The position numbers and the translations under genes are program-made. A stretch of DNA of 64,000 nucleotides from JACIYW01 sp014359745. Its GTDB lineage: Bacteria > Pseudomonadota > Alphaproteobacteria > Rhodobacterales > Rhodobacteraceae. The DNA lies in assembly GCA_050433985.1 (NCBI GenBank), contig JBNPWE010000008.1, positions 62,001-126,000 of the forward strand, read 5' to 3'. The notes beneath the pieces were generated by a model, which did not search any database, was not told the DNA's origin, and worked only from the letters and a program-made list of their open reading frames with translations. Of the stretch, positions 1 through 8,085 are shown piece by piece. Numbering within the stretch: position 1 is the stretch's first letter; each line of letters starts with the position of its first letter.

Positions 1-100
1 ATGGCGCTGCCACCGCCTGTTCGAGTGTGACAACGAGCGTGCCGGAGAGGGGGGCAGAATTTGAACCTGACATGGCGTTCTCTCAAGTGATCCTATGGGC

Positions 101-129
101 TTGACAAAATCTAACAGATGTTAGAAATA
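101..129 (+). promoter_or_regulatory. Putative promoter of the DUF35/thiolase operon
   Basis: A consensus TTGACA lies at 101-106. A weak AT-rich -10 candidate (GAAATA/AAATAA) lies around 124-130, about 50 bases before the GTG start at 178. A perfect palindrome at 110-125 fills the spacer, so a bound protein would block RNA polymerase. The -10 match is poor, so the exact start point is uncertain. Bases 1-100 hold no gene I can support. Confidence 0.45.
110..125. promoter_or_regulatory. Palindromic operator TCTAACA-N2-TGTTAGA, copy 1
   Basis: A perfect inverted repeat with 7-base arms around GA sits in the promoter spacer of the 178-3738 operon. The same arms, around CT, recur at 3771-3786 before the next operon. 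A 16-base symmetrical site at two adjacent promoters is what a TetR-type dimeric repressor usually binds. No TetR gene is present in the window, so the regulator is presumably outside it. Confidence 0.7.
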
Positions 130-177
130 ACATCAACACGCTAAACCATTGACTGGATCACTTGAGGGAGAACGCAG

Positions 178-555
178 GTGCCGGACACCACAGGACCAGA
201 CCAGATTTTCCAGCGCGCCCTCGTCAATCAGGAAATCCTGCTTCCCAGGTGCGATGACTGCGGGGAATATCACTTCTTTCCCAGGGTTCTGTGTCCACAC
301 TGTCACGGAACCGCTATTTCCTGGCATCCCGCCAGCGGCAAGGGCCGGGTCCACACCACCACTGTCGTGCGTCAGAAGCCCGAGCGCGGCGGCGACTATA
401 ACGTATGCGTGGTCGAACTGGAGGAAGGCGTGCGGATGATGAGCCGGGTTGAGGGAATCGCCCCCGGTGACGTTGCCATCGACATGGCCGTGACCGCTTT
501 CATTGGCGAGGCGGGGGGTGCGCCGGTTGTGCTTTTCAAACCGGCGGGGGTATGA
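178..555 (+). CDS. Zn-ribbon/OB-fold (DUF35) partner of the thiolase-like protein
   Basis: A 125-aa protein starting at GTG after GAGGGAGAA. It has an N-terminal four-cysteine zinc ribbon (Cys25, Cys28, Cys39, Cys42) followed by the OB-fold segment with the family pattern GGDYNV and EGVRMMSRV. DUF35 proteins pair with SCP-x-like thiolases. In steroid side-chain degradation the ChsH2 DUF35 domain binds Ltp2 to form a retro-aldolase. The thiolase-like gene follows after 3 bases, so a complex is likely. The substrate is not readable from the sequence. Two further DUF35/thiolase pairs occur in the window. Confidence 0.88.
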   Translation: MPDTTGPDQIFQRALVNQEILLPRCDDCGEYHFFPRVLCPHCHGTAISWHPASGKGRVHTTTVVRQKPERGGDYNVCVVELEEGVRMMSRVEGIAPGDVAIDMAVTAFIGEAGGAPVVLFKPAGV

Positions 556-558
556 ATC

Positions 559-1710
559 ATGGTCACTGATCTTCGGGGAAAATCCGCCATTGTGGGAACC
601 GGGCACGCCGGTTTCGGCGAGGCGCATGGCCTGACAGCCTATGATGTCATGGCGCAGTCCGCGCTTGCGGCGTTGAAGGATGCCGGGCTGAAGCTGTCCG
701 ACGTGGACGGGCTGTTCTGCACCATGATGGAAGACAGCATGCCAGCCCTTATGGCGGCCGAATATCTGGGCATTCAGCCCCGGTTCATCGACGGCACCAT
801 GACGGGCGGGTCGTCTTTCGTGAATTACCTGACATCCGCGACCATGGCGCTTGACGCCGGGCTGTGCGATGTCGCGCTGATCGTCTATGGCTCCAACCAG
901 AGAACCGCAGCGGGAAGGCTGGTGACGGCCTCGCGCCCGCCGGCATATGAGGCGCCCTACAATCCGCGCTATCCGATTTCCGCCTATGCGATGGCCGCAG
1001 CGCGGCACATGCACCAATATGGCACCACCCGCGCGCAACTGGCCGATGTGGCCGTGGCTGCGCGGGCCTGGGCGCAGCACAACCCCGAGGCATTCGAGCG
1101 CGGCCCGCTCAGCCGCGAGGATGTGCTTGGCGCGCGCATGGTGGGCGACCCGCTGACCGTGCGCGACTGTTGCCTGGTCACGGACGGCGGCGGCGCGATC
1201 GTCATGGTGCGTGCCGACCGCGCGCGGGATTTCCCGAAAGCCCCGGTCTATGTGCTGGGCAGCGCCGCCGAAAGCTCGCATCGCCAGATATCACAGATGA
1301 AGGATTTCACCGTCACCGCCGCCCGCGAGTCGGGCAAGCGCGCCTTTGCCGCGGCGGGGGTGTCGCCCGCCGACATTCAGGTGGTCGAGCTTTATGACGC
1401 GTTCACCATCAATACGATCCTGTTTCTCGAAGATCTCGGCTTCTGTGCCAAGGGCGAAGGCGGCGCCTTCGTCGAAGGCGGGCGCATCGCGCCGGGCGGG
1501 GTCTTGCCGGTAAATACCAATGGCGGGGGTCTGTCTTGTGTGCACCCCGGCATGTACGGCATCTTCACCGTGATCGAGGCCGCGCGCCAGATCCGCGGCG
1601 ACGCGCCAGGCAAGCAGTTGAGCAATATCGACCTGGCGCTGGCGCATGGCAACGGCGGGGTTCTCTCCAGCCAGGTTACGGCAATTCTGGGGTCACACAA
1701 CACGCTCTGA
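559..1710 (+). CDS. SCP-x/Ltp2-like thiolase-fold protein, probable retro-aldolase subunit
   Basis: A 383-aa thiolase-superfamily protein. Both canonical thiolase cysteines are absent: the nucleophile position reads GGSS at residues 83-86, and the C-terminal cysteine motif reads AHGNGG with His363. The active-site His329 in CVHPG is kept. This pattern fits the Ltp2 branch, which cleaves beta-hydroxyacyl-CoA by retro-aldol chemistry with a DUF35 partner, better than thiolysis. The DUF35 gene is directly upstream and a hydratase-2 MaoC directly downstream, which would make the 3-hydroxyacyl-CoA substrate. True thiolysis cannot be excluded without an assay. Confidence 0.85.
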   Translation: MVTDLRGKSAIVGTGHAGFGEAHGLTAYDVMAQSALAALKDAGLKLSDVDGLFCTMMEDSMPALMAAEYLGIQPRFIDGTMTGGSSFVNYLTSATMALDAGLCDVALIVYGSNQRTAAGRLVTASRPPAYEAPYNPRYPISAYAMAAARHMHQYGTTRAQLADVAVAARAWAQHNPEAFERGPLSREDVLGARMVGDPLTVRDCCLVTDGGGAIVMVRADRARDFPKAPVYVLGSAAESSHRQISQMKDFTVTAARESGKRAFAAAGVSPADIQVVELYDAFTINTILFLEDLGFCAKGEGGAFVEGGRIAPGGVLPVNTNGGGLSCVHPGMYGIFTVIEAARQIRGDAPGKQLSNIDLALAHGNGGVLSSQVTAILGSHNTL

Positions 1711-1733
1711 CGGCGATCAAGGGAGGAAAGATC

Positions 1734-2591
1734 ATGCCATTGGATTTCGATGCACTGTCGAACTGGGACTTCGAAGAGATCAAACAGACTCTGACCGAGC
1801 GGGATACCATCCTTTATGCGCTCGGTCTGGGGTTCGGCGAGGATCCGACTGACAAGAAGGAATTGGCCTATGTCTATGAAGACGGTCTCAAGGCGGTTCC
1901 GTCCATGGCGGTCACGATGGGCTATCCGGGTTTCTGGCTGGGCAACCCCAAGACCGGCGTGAACTGGCAGAAGGTTCTGCATGGCGAGCAGTGGCTCGAC
2001 ATCTACAAGCCGCTGCCTGTGAAGGGCAATATCATCGGCCGCACCAAGATTGACTTCATTTCCGACAAGGGCGAGGGCAAGGGCGCCGTCATCTATCAGA
2101 GCCGCGACATCATCGACGCGGACAGCGGTGAAAAGCTGGCGCGCGTGGCAATGTCGGCCTTCTGCCGCGGCGATGGCGGGTTTGGCGGCGAAAACAGGCC
2201 CGGTCCGGCACCGGCCGCGCTGCCTGACCGCGCGCCCGATCATGTCGTTGACATCGAAACCCTGCCGCGCCAGGCGCTGATTTACCGCCTCAGCGGTGAC
2301 ATGAACCCGCTTCACGCCGACCCCGATGTGGCGCGTTCGGTCGGGTTCGAGCGCCCGATCCTGCACGGTCTTGCGACCTTTGGCCTTGCAGCGCGGGCAA
2401 TCCTCAAGTCGCTGCTCGACTATGACGCCGCCCGGCTTGTCGGGCTGGACGTGCGGTTTTCCGCCCCCGTCTATCCCGGCGAAACCGTGCGGTTCGAGAT
2501 CTGGGAAGACGGCGGCGAGGCCCGGTTCCGCGCCTCGGTCCCCGCGCGCGACGTGGTGGTTCTCAACAATGGCGCAGCGCGTTTCGCGTGA
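1734..2591 (+). CDS. MaoC/hydratase-2 type enoyl-CoA hydratase
   Basis: A 285-aa double-hotdog protein. The ATG at 1734 is chosen because GGGAGGAAAG lies just upstream; the open frame itself extends further back. The C-terminal hotdog carries the hydratase-2 signature YRLSGDMNPLH with Asp189, Asn191 and His194. The N-terminal hotdog is the non-catalytic half, as in peroxisomal MFE-2 and bacterial (R)-specific hydratases. It probably hydrates 2-enoyl-CoA to the (R)-3-hydroxyacyl-CoA that the upstream aldolase-like pair would cleave. The next gene starts 10 bases after the stop. Confidence 0.85.
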   Translation: MPLDFDALSNWDFEEIKQTLTERDTILYALGLGFGEDPTDKKELAYVYEDGLKAVPSMAVTMGYPGFWLGNPKTGVNWQKVLHGEQWLDIYKPLPVKGNIIGRTKIDFISDKGEGKGAVIYQSRDIIDADSGEKLARVAMSAFCRGDGGFGGENRPGPAPAALPDRAPDHVVDIETLPRQALIYRLSGDMNPLHADPDVARSVGFERPILHGLATFGLAARAILKSLLDYDAARLVGLDVRFSAPVYPGETVRFEIWEDGGEARFRASVPARDVVVLNNGAARFA

Positions 2592-2601
2592 GGGAGGGAC
2601 G

Positions 2602-3738
2602 ATGACACAGCCGCTCAAGGATATCCTGGTGCTGGATTTCAGCACCCTTCTTCCCGGTCCGATGGCGACGCTGATGCTGTCCGAGGCCGGGGCCGAGGTG
2701 ATCAAGTTCGAGCGCCCCGGAACGGGCGAGGATGCGCGCCTGACCGATCCGAAGATCGACGGCGAGAGCATCGGCTTTGCCGTGCTGAACCACGGCAAGC
2801 GTTCGGTGGCGATCGACCTCAAGTCAAGGGAGGCCATGGATATCCTGCGCCCCCTGCTGGAAAAGGCCGATGTCGTGGTCGAACAGTTCCGCCCCGGCGT
2901 GATGGACCGGCTTGGCTTGGGATATGAGGCGGTGCGCGCGATCAATCCCGGTATCATCTACTGTTCGATTACCGGCTACGGCCAGACCGGCCCCAAGGCC
3001 ATGGCCGCGGGCCATGACCTCAACTATGTGGGCGATTCGGGGATCCTGTCGCTCAGTCGTGGGCCGGACGCGCGGCCGACCATGCCCTTCGGGCTGGTCG
3101 CCGATATCGGCGGCGGCACCTATCCGGCGGTGGTGAATATCCTGCTTGCCCTGATCGCGCGACAGAAAAGCGGGCAGGGGACGCATCTGGATATCGCCAT
3201 GGCCGAGGGGGCGTTCGCCTTTGCCTATTGGGCCCATGCCGAAGGCGTGATCGCGGGGCGGGAGATCGCAAGCGGCAACACCCGCCTGACCGGGGGGCAG
3301 GCGCGCTATCGTCTCTATACGGCGGCGGATGGTCGGCAGATCGCCGTCGGCGCGATCGAGGAAAAGTTCTGGCAGGCGTTTTGCGACGTGATCGGCCTGC
3401 CGCCGGAGCTTCGTGATGACCTGAGCGACCCGGAACCCTGCGCCGCCGAAGTCGCGCGGCGTCTGGCAAGTCAGCCTTCGACCCATTGGGAACCGTTGCT
3501 GGCGGCGGCGGATTGTTGTTGTACCGTCGTGAAAACACCCGCCGAAGCTGCGACCGACCCGCATTTCACCGCGCGGGGCGTGTTCGGGCGGAAACTGAAC
3601 ATATCCGGTCGGGTCGTGCCAGCACTGTTGCTGCCTATCGCGCCGGAATTCCGTTCCCCCGCAGACCCGGCCGGACGTGCGGCCGTCCTGGGCGAAGACA
3701 ATGCGCGCTTTGGCCTGGGTGTGCGGGAGACGGAATAA
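2602..3738 (+). CDS. Alpha-methylacyl-CoA racemase-like (class III CoA-transferase family)
   Basis: A 378-aa CaiB/BaiF-family protein starting at ATG 2602 behind AGGGAGGG. It carries the segment GHDLNYVGDSG (His138, Asp139) and VADIGGG (Asp168). These match the His/Asp acid-base pair of alpha-methylacyl-CoA racemases (His126 and Asp156 in the mycobacterial enzyme) rather than a plain formyl- or carnitine-CoA transferase. A racemase epimerises 2-methylacyl-CoA so that a stereospecific ACAD can act. In this operon with hydratase and retro-aldolase-like genes it suggests a methyl-branched isoprenoid or steroid-like side chain. A CoA-transferase role remains possible. Confidence 0.75.
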   Translation: MTQPLKDILVLDFSTLLPGPMATLMLSEAGAEVIKFERPGTGEDARLTDPKIDGESIGFAVLNHGKRSVAIDLKSREAMDILRPLLEKADVVVEQFRPGVMDRLGLGYEAVRAINPGIIYCSITGYGQTGPKAMAAGHDLNYVGDSGILSLSRGPDARPTMPFGLVADIGGGTYPAVVNILLALIARQKSGQGTHLDIAMAEGAFAFAYWAHAEGVIAGREIASGNTRLTGGQARYRLYTAADGRQIAVGAIEEKFWQAFCDVIGLPPELRDDLSDPEPCAAEVARRLASQPSTHWEPLLAAADCCCTVVKTPAEAATDPHFTARGVFGRKLNISGRVVPALLLPIAPEFRSPADPAGRAAVLGEDNARFGLGVRETE

Positions 3739-3744
3739 ATCCCG

Positions 3745-3773
3745 TTGACGGGCAGGTTATGAATCATTAATCT
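3745..3773 (+). promoter_or_regulatory. Putative promoter of the transglutaminase-like/ACAD operon
   Basis: TTGACG at 3745-3750 is followed after 16-17 bases by TTAATC/TAATCT at 3767-3773. The palindrome at 3771-3786 overlaps the -10 edge and start region. It sits in the 62-base gap between the racemase-like stop and the ATG at 3801. Confidence 0.4.
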
Positions 3774-3786
3774 AACACTTGTTAGA
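3771..3786. promoter_or_regulatory. Palindromic operator TCTAACA-N2-TGTTAGA, copy 2
   Basis: A perfect 7-base-arm inverted repeat, identical in both arms to the site at 110-125 and differing only in the two central bases (CT). It lies 14 bases before the ATG at 3801, overlapping the likely transcription start. The two sites imply co-regulation of 178-3738 and 3801-9282. Confidence 0.7.
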
Positions 3787-3800
3787 AAGTGAGGGGGGAA

Positions 3801-4520
3801 ATGGCAAATTCCAAGGACGATCTGCCGACAGAGGCAGAACGCTATGTCATGCCGTCGCACTTTGTAGAAAGCGACAGTCGTGAAGTGCGGGACTTCGTGG
3901 CCTCTGCGTTGCGCGATCTTCCGCCGGATGCGTCCGGGCGCGACAAGGCGATCCGCCTGTTCGAGGCGGTTCGCGATGATATCCGTTACGATCCCTATTG
4001 CTTCGCGCTGGATGAAGACTCCTATCGCGCCAGCCGGATCGCCGGGGCAGAGGCGGCGTTTTGCGTACCCAAGGCAATTCTGCTCGCGGCTTGCCTGCGT
4101 TCCGTCGGCATCCCCGCCGCTTTGGGGTTTGCGGATGTGCGCAACCACCTGAATACACCCAAGTTGCAGGAATTGATGGAGACCGATCTCTTCATCTATC
4201 ACGGCTACGTTCAATTGTGGCTGGGCGCAGAGACCTACAAGGTCACGCCTGCGTTCAACATGGAGCTATGTGAACGCTTCGGGGTCAAACCGCTGGTCTT
4301 CGATGGGTATCACGATGCCCTCTTTCACGAGTTCGATGAAGATAACCACCGGCACATGGAATATGTTAATGACCGGGGGCTCTATGTTGACCCGCCGATG
4401 GGGGAATTCCTGACAGCCTTCAAGGAAACCTACCCGAGACTGGAAGAGTTCAACCGTGTGCGAATTGCCAGGGATTCGAGCGGGTACGATTCCGGTTTCG
4501 CGAAGGAGGGGGCCTCTTGA
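3801..4520 (+). CDS. Transglutaminase-like (Cys/His fold) protein, catalytic Asp replaced
   Basis: A 239-aa protein. The ATG at 3801 has GAGGGGGGAA immediately upstream. The transglutaminase core is visible: Cys88 in AAFCVPKAILLAACLRSVG and His134 in HGYVQLWL. The position where the family normally has the triad Asp (W-x-x-D-P) reads KVTP with Thr149. Superfamily members act on amides, esters or thioesters, or are non-catalytic. Its place at the head of an acyl-CoA operon, behind the shared operator, suggests an acyl-transfer or hydrolysis step, but the function is unknown. The next gene starts at TTG within its stop codon. Confidence 0.7.
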   Translation: MANSKDDLPTEAERYVMPSHFVESDSREVRDFVASALRDLPPDASGRDKAIRLFEAVRDDIRYDPYCFALDEDSYRASRIAGAEAAFCVPKAILLAACLRSVGIPAALGFADVRNHLNTPKLQELMETDLFIYHGYVQLWLGAETYKVTPAFNMELCERFGVKPLVFDGYHDALFHEFDEDNHRHMEYVNDRGLYVDPPMGEFLTAFKETYPRLEEFNRVRIARDSSGYDSGFAKEGAS

Positions 4521-4966
4521 GGTATCTGGAGGATTTCGCGCCGGGGCAGGTCTTCCGCTTTCGCAGCGCCCCGATGAGCGTGGATGCCATCAAGGCATTC
4601 GCCAAAGAGTGGGATCCACAACGGCTGCACACCGACGAAGACTATGCGACCACCATACATGGCAGTCTGATCGCCTCGGGCTTTCAGACGGTTCTCGCGA
4701 TATTCAAGCCGATCATGAGTGAATTCATGACCGATGTTGCCAATATCGGCGGCATTGGTTTCGACAATCTACGCTGGTTTCGCCCTGTCCGCCCGAATGA
4801 ACCGCTGGATATAGAAATGATCATCAACTCGGTCACCCCGTCGAAAAGCAAGCCCGACCGGGGCGTCCTGCACTACACCGTCAAGGCTTACAATCCCAAG
4901 GGCGAGGTTGTTTTTTCAACCGACACGCCCGCTATGGTTCAGCGAAAACGTAATGACAGAGGCTGA
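4517..4966 (+). CDS. MaoC-like hotdog (R)-hydratase
   Basis: A 149-aa single-hotdog MaoC protein. It starts at TTG 4517, overlapping the TGA of the upstream gene, with AAGGAGGGGG just before. The active-site stretch EWDPQRLHTD gives Asp33 and His38, and the IASGF segment that follows is typical. Expected reaction: hydration of an enoyl-CoA. It is translationally coupled on both sides. The substrate is unknown, but the heteromeric ACAD genes directly downstream would supply the enoyl-CoA. Confidence 0.8.
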   Translation: MRYLEDFAPGQVFRFRSAPMSVDAIKAFAKEWDPQRLHTDEDYATTIHGSLIASGFQTVLAIFKPIMSEFMTDVANIGGIGFDNLRWFRPVRPNEPLDIEMIINSVTPSKSKPDRGVLHYTVKAYNPKGEVVFSTDTPAMVQRKRNDRG

Positions 4967-4967
4967 T

Positions 4968-6077
4968 ATGCACTCAAGCGACCAGGAAGATCTTCGCCTG
5001 CTGCGCGAAAGCGCGCGCACCCTGTTTGAACGGGCAGGGGGCAGTAGCCGGGCCAGAAAGCTGCGTGACGCCAGTGGCGGCTGGGACCAGAAGATGGTCC
5101 GCGAACTGGCCGAGGCCGGCGTTTTTGGCGTCAATGTGCCCGAAGCAAATGGCGGGCTTGGCATGGGCCTGGCCGCCGGGGGCGTCCTCGCCGAGGAAGT
5201 AGGCCGCGTGATTGCCCCGGAACCGGTGGTGGTGACGGTCGGGCTGAGCCTTGGCCTTTTGCGCAGGCTTTGCCCGGATCACCCGAAGATGGCGGAGCTG
5301 ATCAGCGGCGAAACCACCTTGGCGGTGGCCTGGCAGGAACGCGGACCGGGCGGGGCGCCCGCCGAGGCGAGCTGCCGCTTTGTCGACGGAAAACTGACCG
5401 GCAGCAAGGCCTGGGTCGTCGGCGCAGCCGGGGCGCATGGTTTCCTTGTTGTGGCCCAAGGGGACAATGGGCCGGTTCTGGCCCTGACCGAGGCCGCCGC
5501 AGACGGACTTTCCGTCGTTAAGCGTGTCCAGGCCGACGGCAGTTCGATGTGCGAGCTTTCGTTTTCGGGAACCCCGGCAGAGCAATTGGCCGGAGGCTCT
5601 GCGGTACAGGACGCGCTCTCCGAGGCGATCAGCGATGCAACAGCACTTGCCGCGGCCGAGCTTGTCGGGCTGAGCGATCGCGCCTTCGAAATTGCTCTGG
5701 ACTACATCAAGACCCGCGAGCAATTCGACAAGCCCATCGGTTCCTTCCAGGTCATTCAACACCGCGCCGTGGATCTGCATGTCATGCGTGAGGTTGCACA
5801 GGCGGGCGTGCGCGAAGTTCTCGCCCAGATGGATTGCGAAACCGACCCAAAGATCCGCGCGCGGCTCGCCAGCCGTGCCAAGGCGCGTGCTGTCACGGCC
5901 GCAAAGAAGATCACGCGCGACGCGATTCAGTTGCACGGGGCGGTCGGCTATACTGACGAGTACGAAATCGGGCTTTATCTGAACCGGGCGCTGGTGCTGT
6001 CGGCCTGGCTGGGTGACGATGCCCATCACAGGCGTCTTTGGTTCAATGCGCGCGAAGAAGAGGGGGCAGCGCAATGA
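4968..6077 (+). CDS. Acyl-CoA dehydrogenase, beta-like subunit of a heteromeric pair
   Basis: A 369-aa ACAD. ATG 4968 is preferred, with AGAGG five bases upstream; ATG 4953, overlapping the previous stop, is the alternative. The fold is recognisable, including the C-terminal AIQLHGAVGYTDEYEIG stretch. However, the usual GGS-x-E-I-Q-R FAD/CoA tail is missing and there is no ER-type catalytic glutamate around residue 245. This pattern fits the non-catalytic subunit of FadE28/29- or ChsE-type alpha2-beta2 dehydrogenases. It overlaps the following full-motif ACAD by ATGA, which supports co-assembly. Confidence 0.8.
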   Translation: MHSSDQEDLRLLRESARTLFERAGGSSRARKLRDASGGWDQKMVRELAEAGVFGVNVPEANGGLGMGLAAGGVLAEEVGRVIAPEPVVVTVGLSLGLLRRLCPDHPKMAELISGETTLAVAWQERGPGGAPAEASCRFVDGKLTGSKAWVVGAAGAHGFLVVAQGDNGPVLALTEAAADGLSVVKRVQADGSSMCELSFSGTPAEQLAGGSAVQDALSEAISDATALAAAELVGLSDRAFEIALDYIKTREQFDKPIGSFQVIQHRAVDLHVMREVAQAGVREVLAQMDCETDPKIRARLASRAKARAVTAAKKITRDAIQLHGAVGYTDEYEIGLYLNRALVLSAWLGDDAHHRRLWFNAREEEGAAQ

Positions 6078-7225
6078 CGGATTGGAACGCAATGAGCGAT
6101 GCGGAGTTCCGCAAGGAAGTGCGCGGGTTTTTTGAGGCGGAATACCCCGAAGAGTTGCGCCATCTGTCGCATCGCCCGAAATTTACCGAGATCGAGCATT
6201 GGCACCGCAAACTTCACGCCAAGGGTTGGGTGGCCCCGGCTTGGCCCGCAGAATATGGCGGTATGGGGCTGAACGCGGCCAAGCTGCTGATCTTTTATGA
6301 AGAACAGCAACGCTGGGGTGTGAACCGCGGGCGCGATATGGGTGTGCAGATGGTCGGCCCGCTGATCATCAAGTTCGGTACCCAGAAGCAAAAGGATTAC
6401 TGGCTGCCGCGCATCCTCAGTTGCGACGACATCTGGTGTCAGGGTTATTCCGAACCCGGTGCCGGGTCGGATCTGGCCAATCTGCGCACCCGCGCCGAGG
6501 TTGACGGGGACGATTTCGTCATAAATGGTCAGAAGATCTGGACCACAATGGCACATGACGCCACGCATATCTTCATGCTGGTGCGGACCGATCCGGATGC
6601 GCCAAAGAAACAGCAAGGCATCAGCTTTCTCCTGGCGCCGATGGATCAGCCCGGCGTCGATGTGCGCACGATCACGACGCTTTCGGGGGAAACCGAGTTT
6701 TGCGAGGTCTTTTTCGACAATGCCCGCACCCCGCGCGAGAACCTTGTGGGCGAGCTGAACAAGGGCTGGACGATGGCCAAGGCGCTCTTGAGTTTCGAGC
6801 GTATCTTCATCGGTTCGCCAAGCCTTGCCCAGAACGCTTTGGGGCAGCTTGAAAGCTTTGCTCGGGGCCGCGGCGCGTTTGACGATCCGGTGTTCCGCGA
6901 CCGTTTCGTCCAGGCCGCTCTCGACGTTGAAGACCACGCGGCGCTCTATGCCCGTTTCGCCGACCAGCTCAAGCGTGGCGAAACGCTGGGCGCGGATGTC
7001 TCCATGCTCAAGATCTGGGTGACCGAGTGTTTCCAGCGCATCACCGAATTGATGATCGAGGCCGCAGGCCCGGATGGCGGCACCATCGGTCCGCTTCAGG
7101 TCGGCAATGTAAGCGTGGACGTCCTGTCTAGCTTCTACAAGGCCCGACCGACAACAATCTACGGTGGATCGAATGAGATCCAGCGCAACATCCTGTCCAA
7201 GGCTGTCCTCGGATTGCCTGGCTGA
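6074..7225 (+). CDS. Acyl-CoA dehydrogenase, catalytic alpha-like subunit
   Basis: A 383-aa ACAD whose ATG overlaps the upstream TGA (ATGA). It carries SEPGAGSDLA at residues 126-135 for flavin/substrate binding, Glu242 in SFERIF as the probable catalytic base, and the C-terminal YGGSNEIQRNIL motif. The upstream partner lacks these, so the two probably form an alpha2-beta2 enzyme that desaturates a branched or ring-linked acyl-CoA. Such heteromers are characteristic of steroid side-chain degradation, but the precise substrate is not deducible. Confidence 0.85.
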   Translation: MTDWNAMSDAEFRKEVRGFFEAEYPEELRHLSHRPKFTEIEHWHRKLHAKGWVAPAWPAEYGGMGLNAAKLLIFYEEQQRWGVNRGRDMGVQMVGPLIIKFGTQKQKDYWLPRILSCDDIWCQGYSEPGAGSDLANLRTRAEVDGDDFVINGQKIWTTMAHDATHIFMLVRTDPDAPKKQQGISFLLAPMDQPGVDVRTITTLSGETEFCEVFFDNARTPRENLVGELNKGWTMAKALLSFERIFIGSPSLAQNALGQLESFARGRGAFDDPVFRDRFVQAALDVEDHAALYARFADQLKRGETLGADVSMLKIWVTECFQRITELMIEAAGPDGGTIGPLQVGNVSVDVLSSFYKARPTTIYGGSNEIQRNILSKAVLGLPG

Positions 7226-7248
7226 ATCAACTAGGAAGGAACCAAACC

Positions 7249-8058
7249 ATGACTGACCGTTACGCAAAATATCACAAGATGAAATTCGACTATCCGGCGG
7301 ATCGCGTCCTGCGCATCACCTTCGACCGGCCCGAGTCATTGAACTCGGTCGATGCCGAGACCCACACCCAGATGACGGATATGTGGATCGACATCGACCG
7401 CGACCCCGACATCAGTGCGGTGATTGTCACCGGCGCGGGCAAGGCGTTTTCGGCCGGTGGCGATTTCAGCCTGATCGAAAATATGATGGGCAATTCGCAT
7501 GAAATCATGAAGACGTGGAAAGAGGCCAAGGATCTCGTCTACAACATCATCAACTGCAACAAGCCGATCATTTCTGCCATCAATGGCCCTGCCGCCGGTG
7601 CTGGCTTGGTGGTTGCCATCCTGGCCGACATCTCGATCGCCGGGAAACGGGCCAAGATCGTCGATGGCCACCCGCGCCTTGGCGTTGCCGCAGGCGACGT
7701 CGCCGCGATCATCTGGCCGCTGCTGACATCAATGGCCAAGGCGAAATATTATCTGATGACCTGCAAGCCGGTTTCAGGTGAGGAAGCTGAGCGCATCGGT
7801 CTGGTGTCGATGTGCGTCGAGGATGACGAGTTGCAGAAGATCGCCCTGGAAACGGCTGTGGAACTGTCGAACGGCTCGCAAAGCGCCATCCGCTGGACCA
7901 AGTATTCGCTCAATAACTGGCTGCGCCAGGCCGGGCCGATCTTCGATGCCTCGACGGCGCTTGAAATGCTTGGCTTTATGGGCGAAGACGTCAAGGAAGG
8001 TGTGTTGTCGCACCGCGAGAAGCGCGCGCCGAACTTCCGCAAGGATTGCCCGCTTTAA
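7249..8058 (+). CDS. Enoyl-CoA hydratase/isomerase family (crotonase) with atypical active site
   Basis: A 269-aa crotonase-fold protein with AGGAAGGA before the ATG. The oxyanion-hole segments are present: AGKAFSAGGDF and NGPAAGAG. The two glutamates of classical hydratase are not evident: the first region reads GHPRLGVAAGD and the second KYYLMTCK. An Asp in AGD may act instead, as in other crotonases of this subgroup. It follows the ACAD pair by 23 bases. Hydratase, isomerase or C-C hydrolase activity are all possible. Confidence 0.78.
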   Translation: MTDRYAKYHKMKFDYPADRVLRITFDRPESLNSVDAETHTQMTDMWIDIDRDPDISAVIVTGAGKAFSAGGDFSLIENMMGNSHEIMKTWKEAKDLVYNIINCNKPIISAINGPAAGAGLVVAILADISIAGKRAKIVDGHPRLGVAAGDVAAIIWPLLTSMAKAKYYLMTCKPVSGEEAERIGLVSMCVEDDELQKIALETAVELSNGSQSAIRWTKYSLNNWLRQAGPIFDASTALEMLGFMGEDVKEGVLSHREKRAPNFRKDCPL

Positions 8059-8085
8059 TCCACGACTGGTCAAGGAGGCATGGTC

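Noticed and set aside
133..1281. Long minus-strand frame opposite the DUF35/thiolase genes
   Set aside because: It is antisense to two genes with clear motifs, has His/Arg/Gly-rich shadow composition and no ribosome site.
1392..2957. 521-codon minus-strand frame
   Set aside because: Antisense to the MaoC and racemase-like genes; open only because of high GC codon bias.
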